A DNA stretch of 64,000 nucleotides from Nitrospiraceae bacterium (GTDB lineage Bacteria > Nitrospirota > Nitrospiria > Nitrospirales > UBA8639), in NCBI GenBank assembly GCA_020632595.1, contig JACKFF010000019.1, positions 1 to 64,000 of the forward strand, read 5' to 3'. The notes under the pieces are model-generated. The model did no database searches. It saw only the letters and a list, made by a program, of their open reading frames with translations, and was not told the DNA's origin. Shown here in pieces: positions 44,232 through 52,800 of this stretch. The position numbers were made by a program, and so were the translations under genes. Every line of letters begins with the position of its first letter. The stretch's first letter is position 1.

Positions 44232-44474
44232 TCAGGCCTTTTTGACGTAGGCTTTGTAGACTTTTTTGTCGGCGGCACCTTCTTCTTCCATGCCCACCAT
44301 GGCGTGTCCGGTTGTCTCGCACCAGGCCGGCATATCTTTTTTAATCCCTTCGTCATCCGAAATCACTTCAAGGACTTGCCCTGAGGCGAGTTCTTTGATT
44401 TTTTTTGAGGTCAGAATGATGGGCATCGGGCAAAAATACCCCAATGTGTCCAGTTTAACGTCGGCTGGTATCAT
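44232..44474 (-). CDS. TusA-like sulfurtransferase
   Basis: An 80-residue sulfur-carrier protein. The family motif is DTLGYFCPMPIILTSKKIKEL, with the active Cys in CPMP (about residue 15). It continues ASGQVLEVISDDEGIKKDMPAWCETTGH, as is typical. TusA-like proteins carry persulfide for tRNA thiolation, cofactor synthesis or sulfur oxidation. It lies 23 bases downstream of the DsrE2-like gene, the usual pairing, which indicates a sulfur relay rather than tRNA-specific TusA. Confidence 0.92.
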   Translation of the reverse strand: MIPADVKLDTLGYFCPMPIILTSKKIKELASGQVLEVISDDEGIKKDMPAWCETTGHAMVGMEEEGAADKKVYKAYVKKA

Positions 44475-44497
44475 AGTGCATCCTTTTGTGGTGGTCG

Positions 44498-45028
44498 TTA
44501 GATAAATAAGTTTACGGACCCGTGCCGGGCTTCCGCCAAATAAGTGCTGACTCCGGCGAGTTGGTCGATGCCATCAATGAGCGTGTCTTTTGAAATGCCC
44601 ATGAGTCCCAGGGTCGTAGTGCAGGCAATCATCTTCACATCCAGGTCTTTGGCGGTCTCCATAAGTTCGGGTATGCCGGGCATGCGATTATCTTTCATCA
44701 CCTTTTTCATCATGGTGGTTCCGAGACCTCCAAAATGAAATCGTGAAAGGGGCAGGCGACTGGCTCCTCCTTTGTTCAGCCATCCAAAGGCTCGACGGAG
44801 CCAATCCTTCGGGGAGCTACTCACATTTTCCTTCCGGATGGCATTCAGCCCCCAAAAGGTAAAAAACATCGTCACCTTCATGCCCATGGCTGCGGCGCCC
44901 GTCGCAATAATCAGGGCCGCCATGACGCGGTCCATGTCTCCACTCAGGACGACAAGTGTCACTTTATCGGGTTTGGTTTCTTTGAGCTCGGCTAAGGCGG
45001 TTGCTGGTTCAACGTGGGTGGCGTTCAT
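44498..45028 (-). CDS. DsrE2-like (DsrE/DsrF/DrsH family) protein
   Basis: A 176-residue membrane-associated DsrE-type protein. The N-terminal strand is VTLVVLSGDMDRVMAALIIATGAAAMGMKVTMFFTFWGLNAI (about residues 23-64), here given by its core. The family's conserved Cys lies in MIACTTTLGLMGISK (about residue 135). DsrE2 proteins transfer sulfur with TusA and rhodanese in sulfur-oxidising or thiosulfate-handling bacteria. The TusA gene follows it. The broken DsrE gene at 41623 is a second, inactivated member nearby. Confidence 0.9.
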   Translation of the reverse strand: MNATHVEPATALAELKETKPDKVTLVVLSGDMDRVMAALIIATGAAAMGMKVTMFFTFWGLNAIRKENVSSSPKDWLRRAFGWLNKGGASRLPLSRFHFGGLGTTMMKKVMKDNRMPGIPELMETAKDLDVKMIACTTTLGLMGISKDTLIDGIDQLAGVSTYLAEARHGSVNLFI

Positions 45029-45293
45029 GATGTCACCTTCTTTCTCAGAAAAATGATGGGTCGCCTCTTAAAGAGTCCTCAATATAGACGGATTGTGACG
45101 GAGTATAACAAATCCCGCCCTTTAATAGGGTTGGTTGTGCTTGGAGGCATTGTCCAAGGATGAGGCTTACCGCTCTCTCGACTATAATATGGTAATTTTT
45201 TCGGTGTCAACAAATGCCTGTTCTGAATTGTTGCCTGCATGAGGTATGAATCGCAGGCGTTTTAGCCGTGCAGGTAGATGTAAGGAAGGGGCC

Positions 45294-46211
45294 ATGGATC
45301 GGTTGGTGGAATGTGTGCCGAATGTGAGTGAGGGCGTGGATAAGGCTGTACTCGCTGTGTTGACCCAGCGTATTCAGTCGGTGCCCGATGTGGCCTTACT
45401 CGATCTTCATGTAGATCCCGATCATCATCGATCGGTTTTTACCCTTGCAGGGGAGCCTGAGGCCATGGCTACTGCGCTTTTTCAGTTTATTCGAGAAGCA
45501 CAGCAAAGCATCGACCTCCGCAGGCATCAGGGGCAGCATCCACGCATCGGGGCGGTTGATGTGGTGCCCTGGATTCCCTTCCGAGGCGTGACGATGGAGG
45601 AGTGTGCGGACTATGCCAAAGATTTGGGCAGGCGAGTCGGACAGGAACTGGGCATTCCCGTCTTTCTCTATGAACAGGCGGCTTTGGTGTCTTTGCGGGC
45701 CCGGCTGGACATTATACGGCGAGGGGGGCTTTCGGGGTTACAGGAACGGATGGATCAAGAGGCAGATTGGAAGCCTGATTTTGGCCCAAACGTATTGCAT
45801 CCTACGGCAGGGGCGGTCGCAATCGGAGCCCGTTTCTTCCTGATTGCCTTTAACGTGGTCCTCAAAAGTCAGGACATTCAAGTGGCTCGTCGTATTGCCG
45901 GCACGATCCGGTCATCAGGTGGAGGTTTCCCTGCGCTCAAGGCCATGGGTGTACCCTTGTCATCAAAAGGGCTTGTGCAGGTGTCCATGAATCTGACGGA
46001 TTTCCGGCAAACCTCCCTGCGAGCGGCATTTCAGGCGGTGGAGCGGGAGTCTCATCGGTTGGGTGTGGAAATTCAGGAAAGTGAAATTGTGGGCCTGGTT
46101 CCGCAGGAGGCATGGGATGCGGATTTGGCTGCCGACCTTAAGTTGAAGAACTGGAACCCTGAAGGCGTGTTGGAAGTGGCATGTGGGAAATACCATCTTT
46201 TCCCGTTGTAA
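45294..46211 (+). CDS. ftcD: Glutamate formimidoyltransferase
   Basis: A 305-residue protein matching the formiminotransferase domain. It starts MDRLVECVPNVSEGVDKAVL and has LDLHVDPDHHRSVFTLAG, RHQGQHPRIGAVDVVPWIPF (active-site His/Asp region) and ISQMNLTDF-like VQVSMNLTDFRQT. The enzyme transfers the formimino group from formiminoglutamate to tetrahydrofolate. No cyclodeaminase domain is fused and no hut genes are near, so it may serve folate one-carbon metabolism by itself. ATG 45294 follows GGAAGGGG; the longer frame from 45246 is Arg-rich and unlikely. Confidence 0.9.
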   Translation: MDRLVECVPNVSEGVDKAVLAVLTQRIQSVPDVALLDLHVDPDHHRSVFTLAGEPEAMATALFQFIREAQQSIDLRRHQGQHPRIGAVDVVPWIPFRGVTMEECADYAKDLGRRVGQELGIPVFLYEQAALVSLRARLDIIRRGGLSGLQERMDQEADWKPDFGPNVLHPTAGAVAIGARFFLIAFNVVLKSQDIQVARRIAGTIRSSGGGFPALKAMGVPLSSKGLVQVSMNLTDFRQTSLRAAFQAVERESHRLGVEIQESEIVGLVPQEAWDADLAADLKLKNWNPEGVLEVACGKYHLFPL

Positions 46212-46349
46212 CTCATCAGGTACAATAGCCCGGAAATGTGGAGATGAATCCCACGTTCTACTGAATTGTGAGCCGGAGTACTGGAATCATTTGAACAAAC
46301 AATAACGTGGGCATGAACGGAACGTTTACCTAAAAAAGGGAAAAACCAT

Positions 46350-46778
46350 ATGAGCGATGATCTGGCAGCTTTGCGGGCTAGTAAATTCGGGCAGTTAACG
46401 GTGGGCAGTGTCATGGAGAAAGAAGTGCAATCGGGCATGAAGGATTCGGAAGCCAAATTACTGGCCTCGTATATGATGGAAGGATTTGGTTCCGTTCCCA
46501 TCATCGATGAAACTTCGAAATTGGTGGGAATCGTTTCCGAGTTTGATTTACTTAAGGCCTTGCGCAAAGGGAAAAACCTGGAAGACGTGACAGCAGGTGA
46601 TATCATGACTGCCAATCCGCTATCGGTTACGCAAGATACCAATGTCCTGACGCTGATCGATGTCCTGCAAAATAATCATCTGATTCGGGTGCCTGTTGTG
46701 GATTCGAAGGGGAAATTGATCGGGATCGTTGCGCGAAGAGATTTACTACGGGGCTATTTGCAAATGTCGGGGAGTTGA
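46350..46778 (+). CDS. Two-CBS-domain protein
   Basis: A 142-residue protein made of two CBS domains. The first is SVMEKEVQSGMKDSEAKLLASYMMEGFGSVPIIDETSKLVG and the second begins GDIMTANPLSVTQDTNVLTLIDVL and ends GIVARRDLLRGYL. CBS pairs bind adenosine nucleotides and act as energy or redox sensors. There is no fused effector domain. A stem-loop TCGGGGAG-CTCCCCGA (46767-46788) overlaps the stop codon. The channel gene follows on the same strand, 135 bases downstream. Confidence 0.9.
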   Translation: MSDDLAALRASKFGQLTVGSVMEKEVQSGMKDSEAKLLASYMMEGFGSVPIIDETSKLVGIVSEFDLLKALRKGKNLEDVTAGDIMTANPLSVTQDTNVLTLIDVLQNNHLIRVPVVDSKGKLIGIVARRDLLRGYLQMSGS

Positions 46779-46913
46779 AGCTCCCCGAGGAATTGAGCAA
46801 CGGCTTTCCTTCACTGGGTTCATCCCTCCCATTTTCCAACATGAGTGAATCGGCGCGCGTGCTCCTCCTGGTTCCAGGGTGAGGATGCGCCATAAGTCTG
46901 TGAGTTGACGACG

Positions 46914-47753
46914 ATGAAAGATCAAGCGAATCAGATGGTCCGCGCCCCATGGTTTGAGTATGGGATCATTGCCTGTATTCTCATTAACGGGGTTATTCTG
47001 GGGCTGGAAACCTCACCGGCACTGGTGGAACATTATGGTGCCTTGATGCACTGGGGAAACCACCTCATCCTTGGAATTTTCATTCTGGAAGCCCTTATCA
47101 AAATGATTGCCGTGGCACCTCAGATTGATCGGTATTTTCGGGATGGCTGGAACATCTTTGATTTTTCCGTCATCGTGTTTTCTTTGATTCCGGCTACCGG
47201 TGAATTTGCCATGATTGCCCGGTTGGCCCGATTGTTGCGGGTGGTTCGTCTCATCTCGACCATTCCTGAGCTCCGCCTTATCGTTTCAACCCTCGTGAGA
47301 TCTATTCCCAGCATGATTCACGTCATGACTCTCATGGGCGTGATCTTTTATGTCTATGCCATTATGGGCTATCAGTTGTTTCATGAGCACGATCCGACGC
47401 ATTGGCGATCATTGGGGATCTCGCTGTTGACCCTATTTCGCGTCGTGACCCTGGAAGATTGGACTGATGTGATGTATACCGCCATGGATTTTCATTACCT
47501 GTCTTGGATCTATTTTGTGAGTTTTGTGGTTTTAGGAACGTTTGTCGTGATTAATCTGTTTATTGCCGTGGTGATCAATAACCTCGATGAGGCCAAAGCC
47601 GAACGCCTGGCTGAACTTCAGGGGCCGGTCACACAAAAAGAGATACTCAAAGATTTAAAAGATACACAAATAGCCCTCAAGCGCTTAGAGGAGCGCTTGG
47701 AAAAAACTTCTGGAGAAAATGTCCTGCCCCTATCGAAAGTGTTGAAAGGTTAA
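46914..47753 (+). CDS. Bacterial voltage-gated sodium/calcium-type channel (BacNav-like)
   Basis: A 279-residue six-helix ion channel. S1 begins near residue 13 (WFEYGIIACILINGVILGLE). S3 is WNIFDFSVIVFSLI. S4 is the Arg-rich IARLARLLRVVRLISTIPELR (about residues 95-115), with four Arg at three-residue spacing. The pore loop is LFRVVTLEDWTDVMYTAM, with selectivity filter TLEDWTD. S6 is VVINLFIAVVINNLDEAKAER, followed by a short coiled coil (KDLKDTQIALKRLEERLE). The subunit would assemble as a tetramer. The filter differs from the classic sodium-selective TLESW. ATG 46914 is chosen; a TTG at 46905 is an alternative. Confidence 0.92.
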   Translation: MKDQANQMVRAPWFEYGIIACILINGVILGLETSPALVEHYGALMHWGNHLILGIFILEALIKMIAVAPQIDRYFRDGWNIFDFSVIVFSLIPATGEFAMIARLARLLRVVRLISTIPELRLIVSTLVRSIPSMIHVMTLMGVIFYVYAIMGYQLFHEHDPTHWRSLGISLLTLFRVVTLEDWTDVMYTAMDFHYLSWIYFVSFVVLGTFVVINLFIAVVINNLDEAKAERLAELQGPVTQKEILKDLKDTQIALKRLEERLEKTSGENVLPLSKVLKG

Positions 47754-47837
47754 TATCCCCGGAACCAGGTTGGTTACGTTCCAAGGGCAATCGTGGAAAG
47801 GAATGATAGAGAAAGAAAGGGCGGGGATAATCCACTA

Positions 47838-48000
47838 GGAGTCTGTCGGACTTTGGGAATCGATAGCGAAAATGTGACTGAGCGAGGGCAAATTTTGACG
47901 ACTTTGCCGGCCCATAGTGGGACTATGGGCCAAGGAGGCGGCGAAATATTGGCCGCTTAGGCACTTTTGCAGCCGATTCATCCGAAGTCCGACAGGCTCC
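47838..48000. repeat. 163-bp palindromic element with 16-bp terminal inverted repeats
   Basis: It begins GGAGTCTGTCGGACTT and ends AAGTCCGACAGGCTCC, which are inverted copies with one mismatch. Its exact centre is a perfect hairpin GGCCCATAGT-GGG-ACTATGGGCC at 47909-47931, so the whole element is symmetric. There is no coding capacity and no clear target duplication. A similar end-like sequence GGTCTGTCGGATTT occurs at about 53470. It differs from the three MITE-like copies. Confidence 0.75.
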
Positions 48001-48018
48001 CAGGCCGGATCCCAACAC

Positions 48019-48059
48019 GAAAAAAAATCGGGCCCGTTCATGTCTGACGGAACGGGCCC
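48019..48059 (-). terminator. Terminator after the FecR gene
   Basis: On the minus strand the 10-bp stem GGGCCCGTTC / GAACGGGCCC (48030-48039 with 48050-48059) is followed by GATTTTTTTT. It lies 30 bases past the stop of the FecR-domain gene and would end the caspase-propeller-FecR transcript. Confidence 0.85.
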
Positions 48060-48088
48060 AATATATGGCGATACCGTAACGGTAATTG

Positions 48089-48757
48089 TTACTGTTGAAT
48101 ACCCTGGACCCACGCGACATTAGGGGCTACGTCGACCGGTGCCGGCTTCGTGCATTTTTTCCCGCGATTTCCATAGCTGATTGTGGAAGTTTTGATCGGG
48201 CAGGTTCCGAATGCAGTGCCAAATTCCACAATTCCCTCCACCACAGTGAGAGTCGTTTGACCATCCGGCAAGACCTTGATGTCAAATTCCGTTTCCTTCA
48301 CGGCTGCAGTGGCTACGGGCGTTTCAATTTCCAGGGGTTTTGGTCCTCCCATGGTTTTCACCCAAACCTCTCCGTTCGCCAGACGTAAGATTCTGGTAAA
48401 TCCCTTGCCGTCTTCCCAGCGGGAGAGAATAAGAAGATCGGTGTCTTCGTTAAGGGCCACTTGGATGCCATTAGTGAATTCCATTAATGCCTGGCTTCCT
48501 GAGCCGGTTTTGACTCTGTCTCCTTCGTATAACGCGAGAGACCCTTTGCCCTCAAGTCGTTCCTGAATACCATCGGTTCGAAATACCGTGAAATCTCCAA
48601 CAGCATTTACGGCATTCCCTACCAGTTCCTCGGCTGCCTGAACTGCAGAGAGGGAAAGAAATCCCAGACAGACCACCATCCCACACATTCCGGAAATGAG
48701 GTGGCGGGTCAGACGTGGTCGTGCGTTGAGTAAAATGGATGCATTGGTATCGTTCAT
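48089..48757 (-). CDS. Exported FecR-domain protein
   Basis: A 222-residue exported protein with a signal peptide (about residues 22-41, cleavage near AVQA-AEE). The FecR domain follows: GDRVKTGSGSQALMEFTNGIQVALNEDTDLLIL (about 75-107), LANGEVWVKTMG and TPVATAAVKETEFDIKV, the typical sequence in which the domain folds as a beta-helix-like scaffold. It has no inner-membrane anchor or sigma-factor neighbour, so it is unlike iron-sensing FecR and more like exported scaffold proteins. AGGAGG lies 5 bases before the ATG. It is the third gene after the caspase and propeller genes on the same strand. Confidence 0.88.
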   Translation of the reverse strand: MNDTNASILLNARPRLTRHLISGMCGMVVCLGFLSLSAVQAAEELVGNAVNAVGDFTVFRTDGIQERLEGKGSLALYEGDRVKTGSGSQALMEFTNGIQVALNEDTDLLILSRWEDGKGFTRILRLANGEVWVKTMGGPKPLEIETPVATAAVKETEFDIKVLPDGQTTLTVVEGIVEFGTAFGTCPIKTSTISYGNRGKKCTKPAPVDVAPNVAWVQGIQQ

Positions 48758-48835
48758 GTGAGCCTCCTATTCGGCATTTGAAAAATCATCAATTGAATGA
48801 TCAGGCAGGAATGATCCCTACCCCCATGATGTGGT

Positions 48836-49840
48836 TCACCGGGATGCGACGACCCGAATGGGTTTTCTTCCGACTGGAAGGGTTGCGAGGACCTGGCTTG
48901 TTCCGGTATCGACGACCATCACATTGTTTGATTGTGTGTGACCGACATAGATTTTGGTGCCGACGGCATTGGCCCAGATTCCGTTTGGGCCATCTCCCAC
49001 ATCAATTTGTTCGCGAATGGCAAGGGTTGGGGAGGTGGCATCAACCACGACCACCTTATTAATGCCGGTGACCGTGACATAGGCATTGGGGCCGGCAGTT
49101 CCCTTTAAGGCAAACGCGATTTGTTGCGGAGCCGGGCCGACCTCAATCGTTTTGGCGATTTCATTGGTTGTCGTGTCGATGACATAAATGTCATTACTGC
49201 CGGTATTGGTTCCCCATATATTGCCATCGGGCCCCAGCGTGAGAAAATGGGGATTGGGTCCGACCGGGATTTGCTTGATCACCTGGTGTGCGGATGTGTC
49301 GATAATATTAACCATTTTGTCCTGTGTACTGACATACGCAAATTTTCCGTCACGGGAAAAAGCAATGCCCATCGGGCCTTTTCCGACTGGAATTGTCCCG
49401 AGAATGCGAAAGATCGTGGTATCAATGATCGAAATAGTGTTGTCAGAAATATTGGCCACCCATGCATGTTTATTGTTGTTGGTAAGAGCCACGACATGGG
49501 CGCGAGTGCCGGTATAAATCGAGGCAATTGTTGTACGGGATTCGGTATCAATAACCGAGACCCGTCCATTAGCCAGATTCGTCACCCAGAGTTGTTTCCC
49601 GTCACGGCTGAGAGCCAGATCGTGCGCCCCATAATTCAGCGTTTCGATATCACCGATAACTTGATATGTGTCTCCATCAAGGACTGTAACGGTATTGGAG
49701 CTTTCATTTGCCGTATAAACCCGGGTATTCAATCCTTCAGGTTTGGGGGGTGCAAACACGGAACAACCCGTCAGGAGAGCGATCAGGAAAAGCACCAGAC
49801 CGGCTGAGGGGTGAATTGTCGAACGCGAACATGGCATCAT
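48836..49840 (-). CDS. YVTN/YncE-like beta-propeller lipoprotein
   Basis: A 334-residue protein with a signal peptide ending in lipobox LLTGCS (about residue 25). The rest is a seven-bladed propeller of 40-residue YVTN-type repeats: VYTANESSNTVTVLDGDTYQ, LWVTNLANGRVSVIDTESR, AWVANISDNTISIIDTT, AYVSTQDKMVNIIDTSAHQV, GTNTGSNDIYVIDTTTNE, AYVTVTGINKVVVVDATSP and YVGHTQSNNVMVVDTGTSQ. Such repeats bind ligands or DNA and appear in surface-layer proteins and nitrite-reductase-like proteins. GGAGG precedes the start. It is cotranscribed between the caspase (43 bases) and FecR (78 bases) genes. Confidence 0.9.
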   Translation of the reverse strand: MMPCSRSTIHPSAGLVLFLIALLTGCSVFAPPKPEGLNTRVYTANESSNTVTVLDGDTYQVIGDIETLNYGAHDLALSRDGKQLWVTNLANGRVSVIDTESRTTIASIYTGTRAHVVALTNNNKHAWVANISDNTISIIDTTIFRILGTIPVGKGPMGIAFSRDGKFAYVSTQDKMVNIIDTSAHQVIKQIPVGPNPHFLTLGPDGNIWGTNTGSNDIYVIDTTTNEIAKTIEVGPAPQQIAFALKGTAGPNAYVTVTGINKVVVVDATSPTLAIREQIDVGDGPNGIWANAVGTKIYVGHTQSNNVMVVDTGTSQVLATLPVGRKPIRVVASR

Positions 49841-49883
49841 GAGCGGGTCCTCCTACATTAGGGTGTGAAAATACGCTTTTCTT

Positions 49884-52800
49884 TTAAAATTGGATTCGTC
49901 CGAGAATTAACTGTCCTTCCACCTCACCCTTTTTGACGGGGTGTTGATTTTGGCCTGTGGCCTGGGGGACGTGGGTGGAAAGATAGGAATACGCTTCATC
50001 AACCGTCACGATGCTATCTCCATCCACATCGGCTTTTCCATTCAGCCCTTCGAGTAAATAGTAGGTAAAGACGCCATGGCCCAGTTCATCGCGTTCTTCA
50101 CTGACTTCTCCGGCTCTGCTGGCTGTCAGCACCACCCGGCCTTTTCCTTTGGACAATCGGGTTAAAAAACCATCTGAAAGTGTTGCCCTGCGGGCGGCAG
50201 TGGAAAAAGTCCGCCCGGCAGTGGCGCCACTATAACAAGAATCTGTAATGAAAATGACCCGTTCGGCGGACAATCGATGGAAAATTGTTTCGACTTCCCG
50301 CATCGGCAGGCCGGTGGTATACAAATCCTGCGGGTCAGCATCATAGGGAATCAGGTACTTTTCCAGGCCATCCCCGTCCGGGCTGGAAGCATCAGGTTCA
50401 GGTGCTCCATGCCCGGCATAATAGATAATAACGGTGTCCTTCGGGCCGGCTTTTCGTTTTAATTCCGTTCCTAACGATCGTTTCAGATTGAACAGTGTGG
50501 CTTCCTCATTGATTAAGAATGTCAGATGATCGGGCAAGACTCCTACATTCTTGGTGAGATAATCCCGAAATGCTGATGCGTCTTTGTCGGCGTACTTTAA
50601 CGATCTGACGGTCTTGTATTGTGAAATGCCGATAACGACAGCCCAGATTTGTCCCCTGTTTATTTCCCGGGTCACCCGAAGGGTTCGACTGGATTCCAAT
50701 TGGTCCCCGTCATAGGCTATGACGGTGATAATATTTTCTCCCTCCCGAAGTTGAATGGTTTCAGAAAATTCCTGTGTCGATTGCGGCGTGTCTGTGGAGG
50801 AAACGACGGCCACCCCGCGGCCCTGACGCCTGGCCAACAGTTCGTTATTCACGCGGACTTCTATTCGGGCAATGCCCCGGTCGCTGGCCGCTGCTCCCAC
50901 CAGGTGTACCCGGTCGACTGTCAGAATCTGTTGATCATACGGGGTCGCTACGGCAATGGCCGGAGGTGTTTTGGGGGAAACCTGGGGCTGATTCATGTTG
51001 TTTAATTTGGCTTCTAACTGGGCCATTTCCTGTTTGAATTTTCGCAAGGCTTTCTCCGCCTGTTCCCGCTGTGCCTGTTCCTGCTGGAGATGTTCGCGCA
51101 TGGTAGAGAGCTCGGAAGATTTTAAATTGGCTGAATCTTCGAGTTGGGCCCGGAGCTGCTGCGCTTCCCGCTCACGATGTTGTAACGCCAGTTCGATCTG
51201 TTCCCGTTCGGTCCGCTCCCGTTCCAATTTTTCCTGCGTGGTGGAAAGGGTGGACTGTTGCGTACTGGTCATGTGCTCCAGTTTGGTCTGAAGAAGAGCC
51301 ATTTCCTGTTCACGCTGTTTCAAGGTCTGTTCGATGCGAGCCCGTTCCTGTTCTGCTTGCTGAAGTTGTTCGGGCAGGTTGATGAATTGAGCCGCCTTAT
51401 TGGCTTCCAGTCCCTGAATGGCGGGTATGGGCATTTCGCCTTTTATTGAACTTTGGACGGTGACTTGTTGCTTGGAAATCCAGCCTGTCTCTTTTTCTGA
51501 CAGCTGGATCCGGTACCAGTCGCCAAGCTCTCCGGTAGCTGAGAGGGATTGCGCTTTTTCGACGGTGGCCAGCACGGAACTTTCCGCTCCTGCTCCGCTG
51601 AGCAAGGAGGCATGGTCCTGCGTCACCATCACGATTTTATTCGTGGCGATGATCGGTTGAGGGGGCAGGATATCCACCACCAGGTCCACTTTTTCATTCA
51701 AAAACACATTTTGAGTTTTTTCTTTAATTAATAACCCGAATCCGAGTGCCTGTTTGGGGTAATCGGGCCACACGGTAAAACTAATGCGGGCCTGTTTGGT
51801 GTCATTCGGCTCCAATTGACCGAATCGAATGACATGAGGCCGGATGTCCAAATGCTGCCCCTCCTGATTGGTCAATTCCACCCAGGTGTCCATTGCGGGC
51901 ACCACGCCCACATTTTTGATGGTTAACAACAGGTCAACCGCTTCACCTTTTTGAATTCGCCCGTCACCATTCCCCACCGACTGCCCGGTGCCGTTATCAA
52001 GAATTTGGTAATTATAGGCTAAGCGGGGCCGCGGAGGTCCGGAGAGGGTGATGAGGGCCTTGAGGGGGGGCGGCACAAATCCGTTATATTCCTCGAACTG
52101 GATGTCTAACGGAATTTCATCAGTGGTCATGTCTTTGGGAATATTCACCTTCAATATTTCCGATTTCGATTGCCCTGCCGGAATCTTTCCAAAATAAAGA
52201 GTCCGACCGTCCAGCACAGGGTGAGAGCTACTGGTTTTAGCCAGGAATCGGTACAGCGGACCTTTGCCGGTATTGGAGACACGGAGGTCGACGGTGAGTT
52301 CATCGCCGGGGTTCAATTCATGAGGCTGAATCAGGACATCCGCTTCCGCATGCGGAGGAGGGACAGGGGGGGGGCCGACATCGGCATCTCTGGGGATCAC
52401 TGGTGAAGCTCCGGAGGAGGTTTGCGCCGGAGTGATGGTGGCCGTTTGAAGATGGACGGTCCGGTCGCGGCCTCCAATGGCCATGAGTGCTTCGTTATGG
52501 GTCAGAGCCAAGGCCCATACCGGCCCTTTGAAATTGGAAAGAATGCCCAAGGACCGACTGGTTGAGCTATCCCAAAAACGGACGGTTCCATCGCTTCCGG
52601 CAGAAATTACGTGTATCCCATTGGCCATAAATCCAACCGCGTTCACGTCCCCGGAATGGCCGAGAAGGACCCCTCGTTCCCGCCCAGTTTGGACTTCCCA
52701 GAGTCTGATTGTGCCATCGGCAGATCCACTGGCCAGCAAGGATCCATCTGGAGAAAACGCGACGGAAAGCACCGCTTTGGTATGTCCGGAAAAGACGGTT

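Noticed and set aside
49121..49807. Plus-strand frame of 228 codons
   Set aside because: It is antisense to the repetitive propeller gene; repeats create long open antisense frames.
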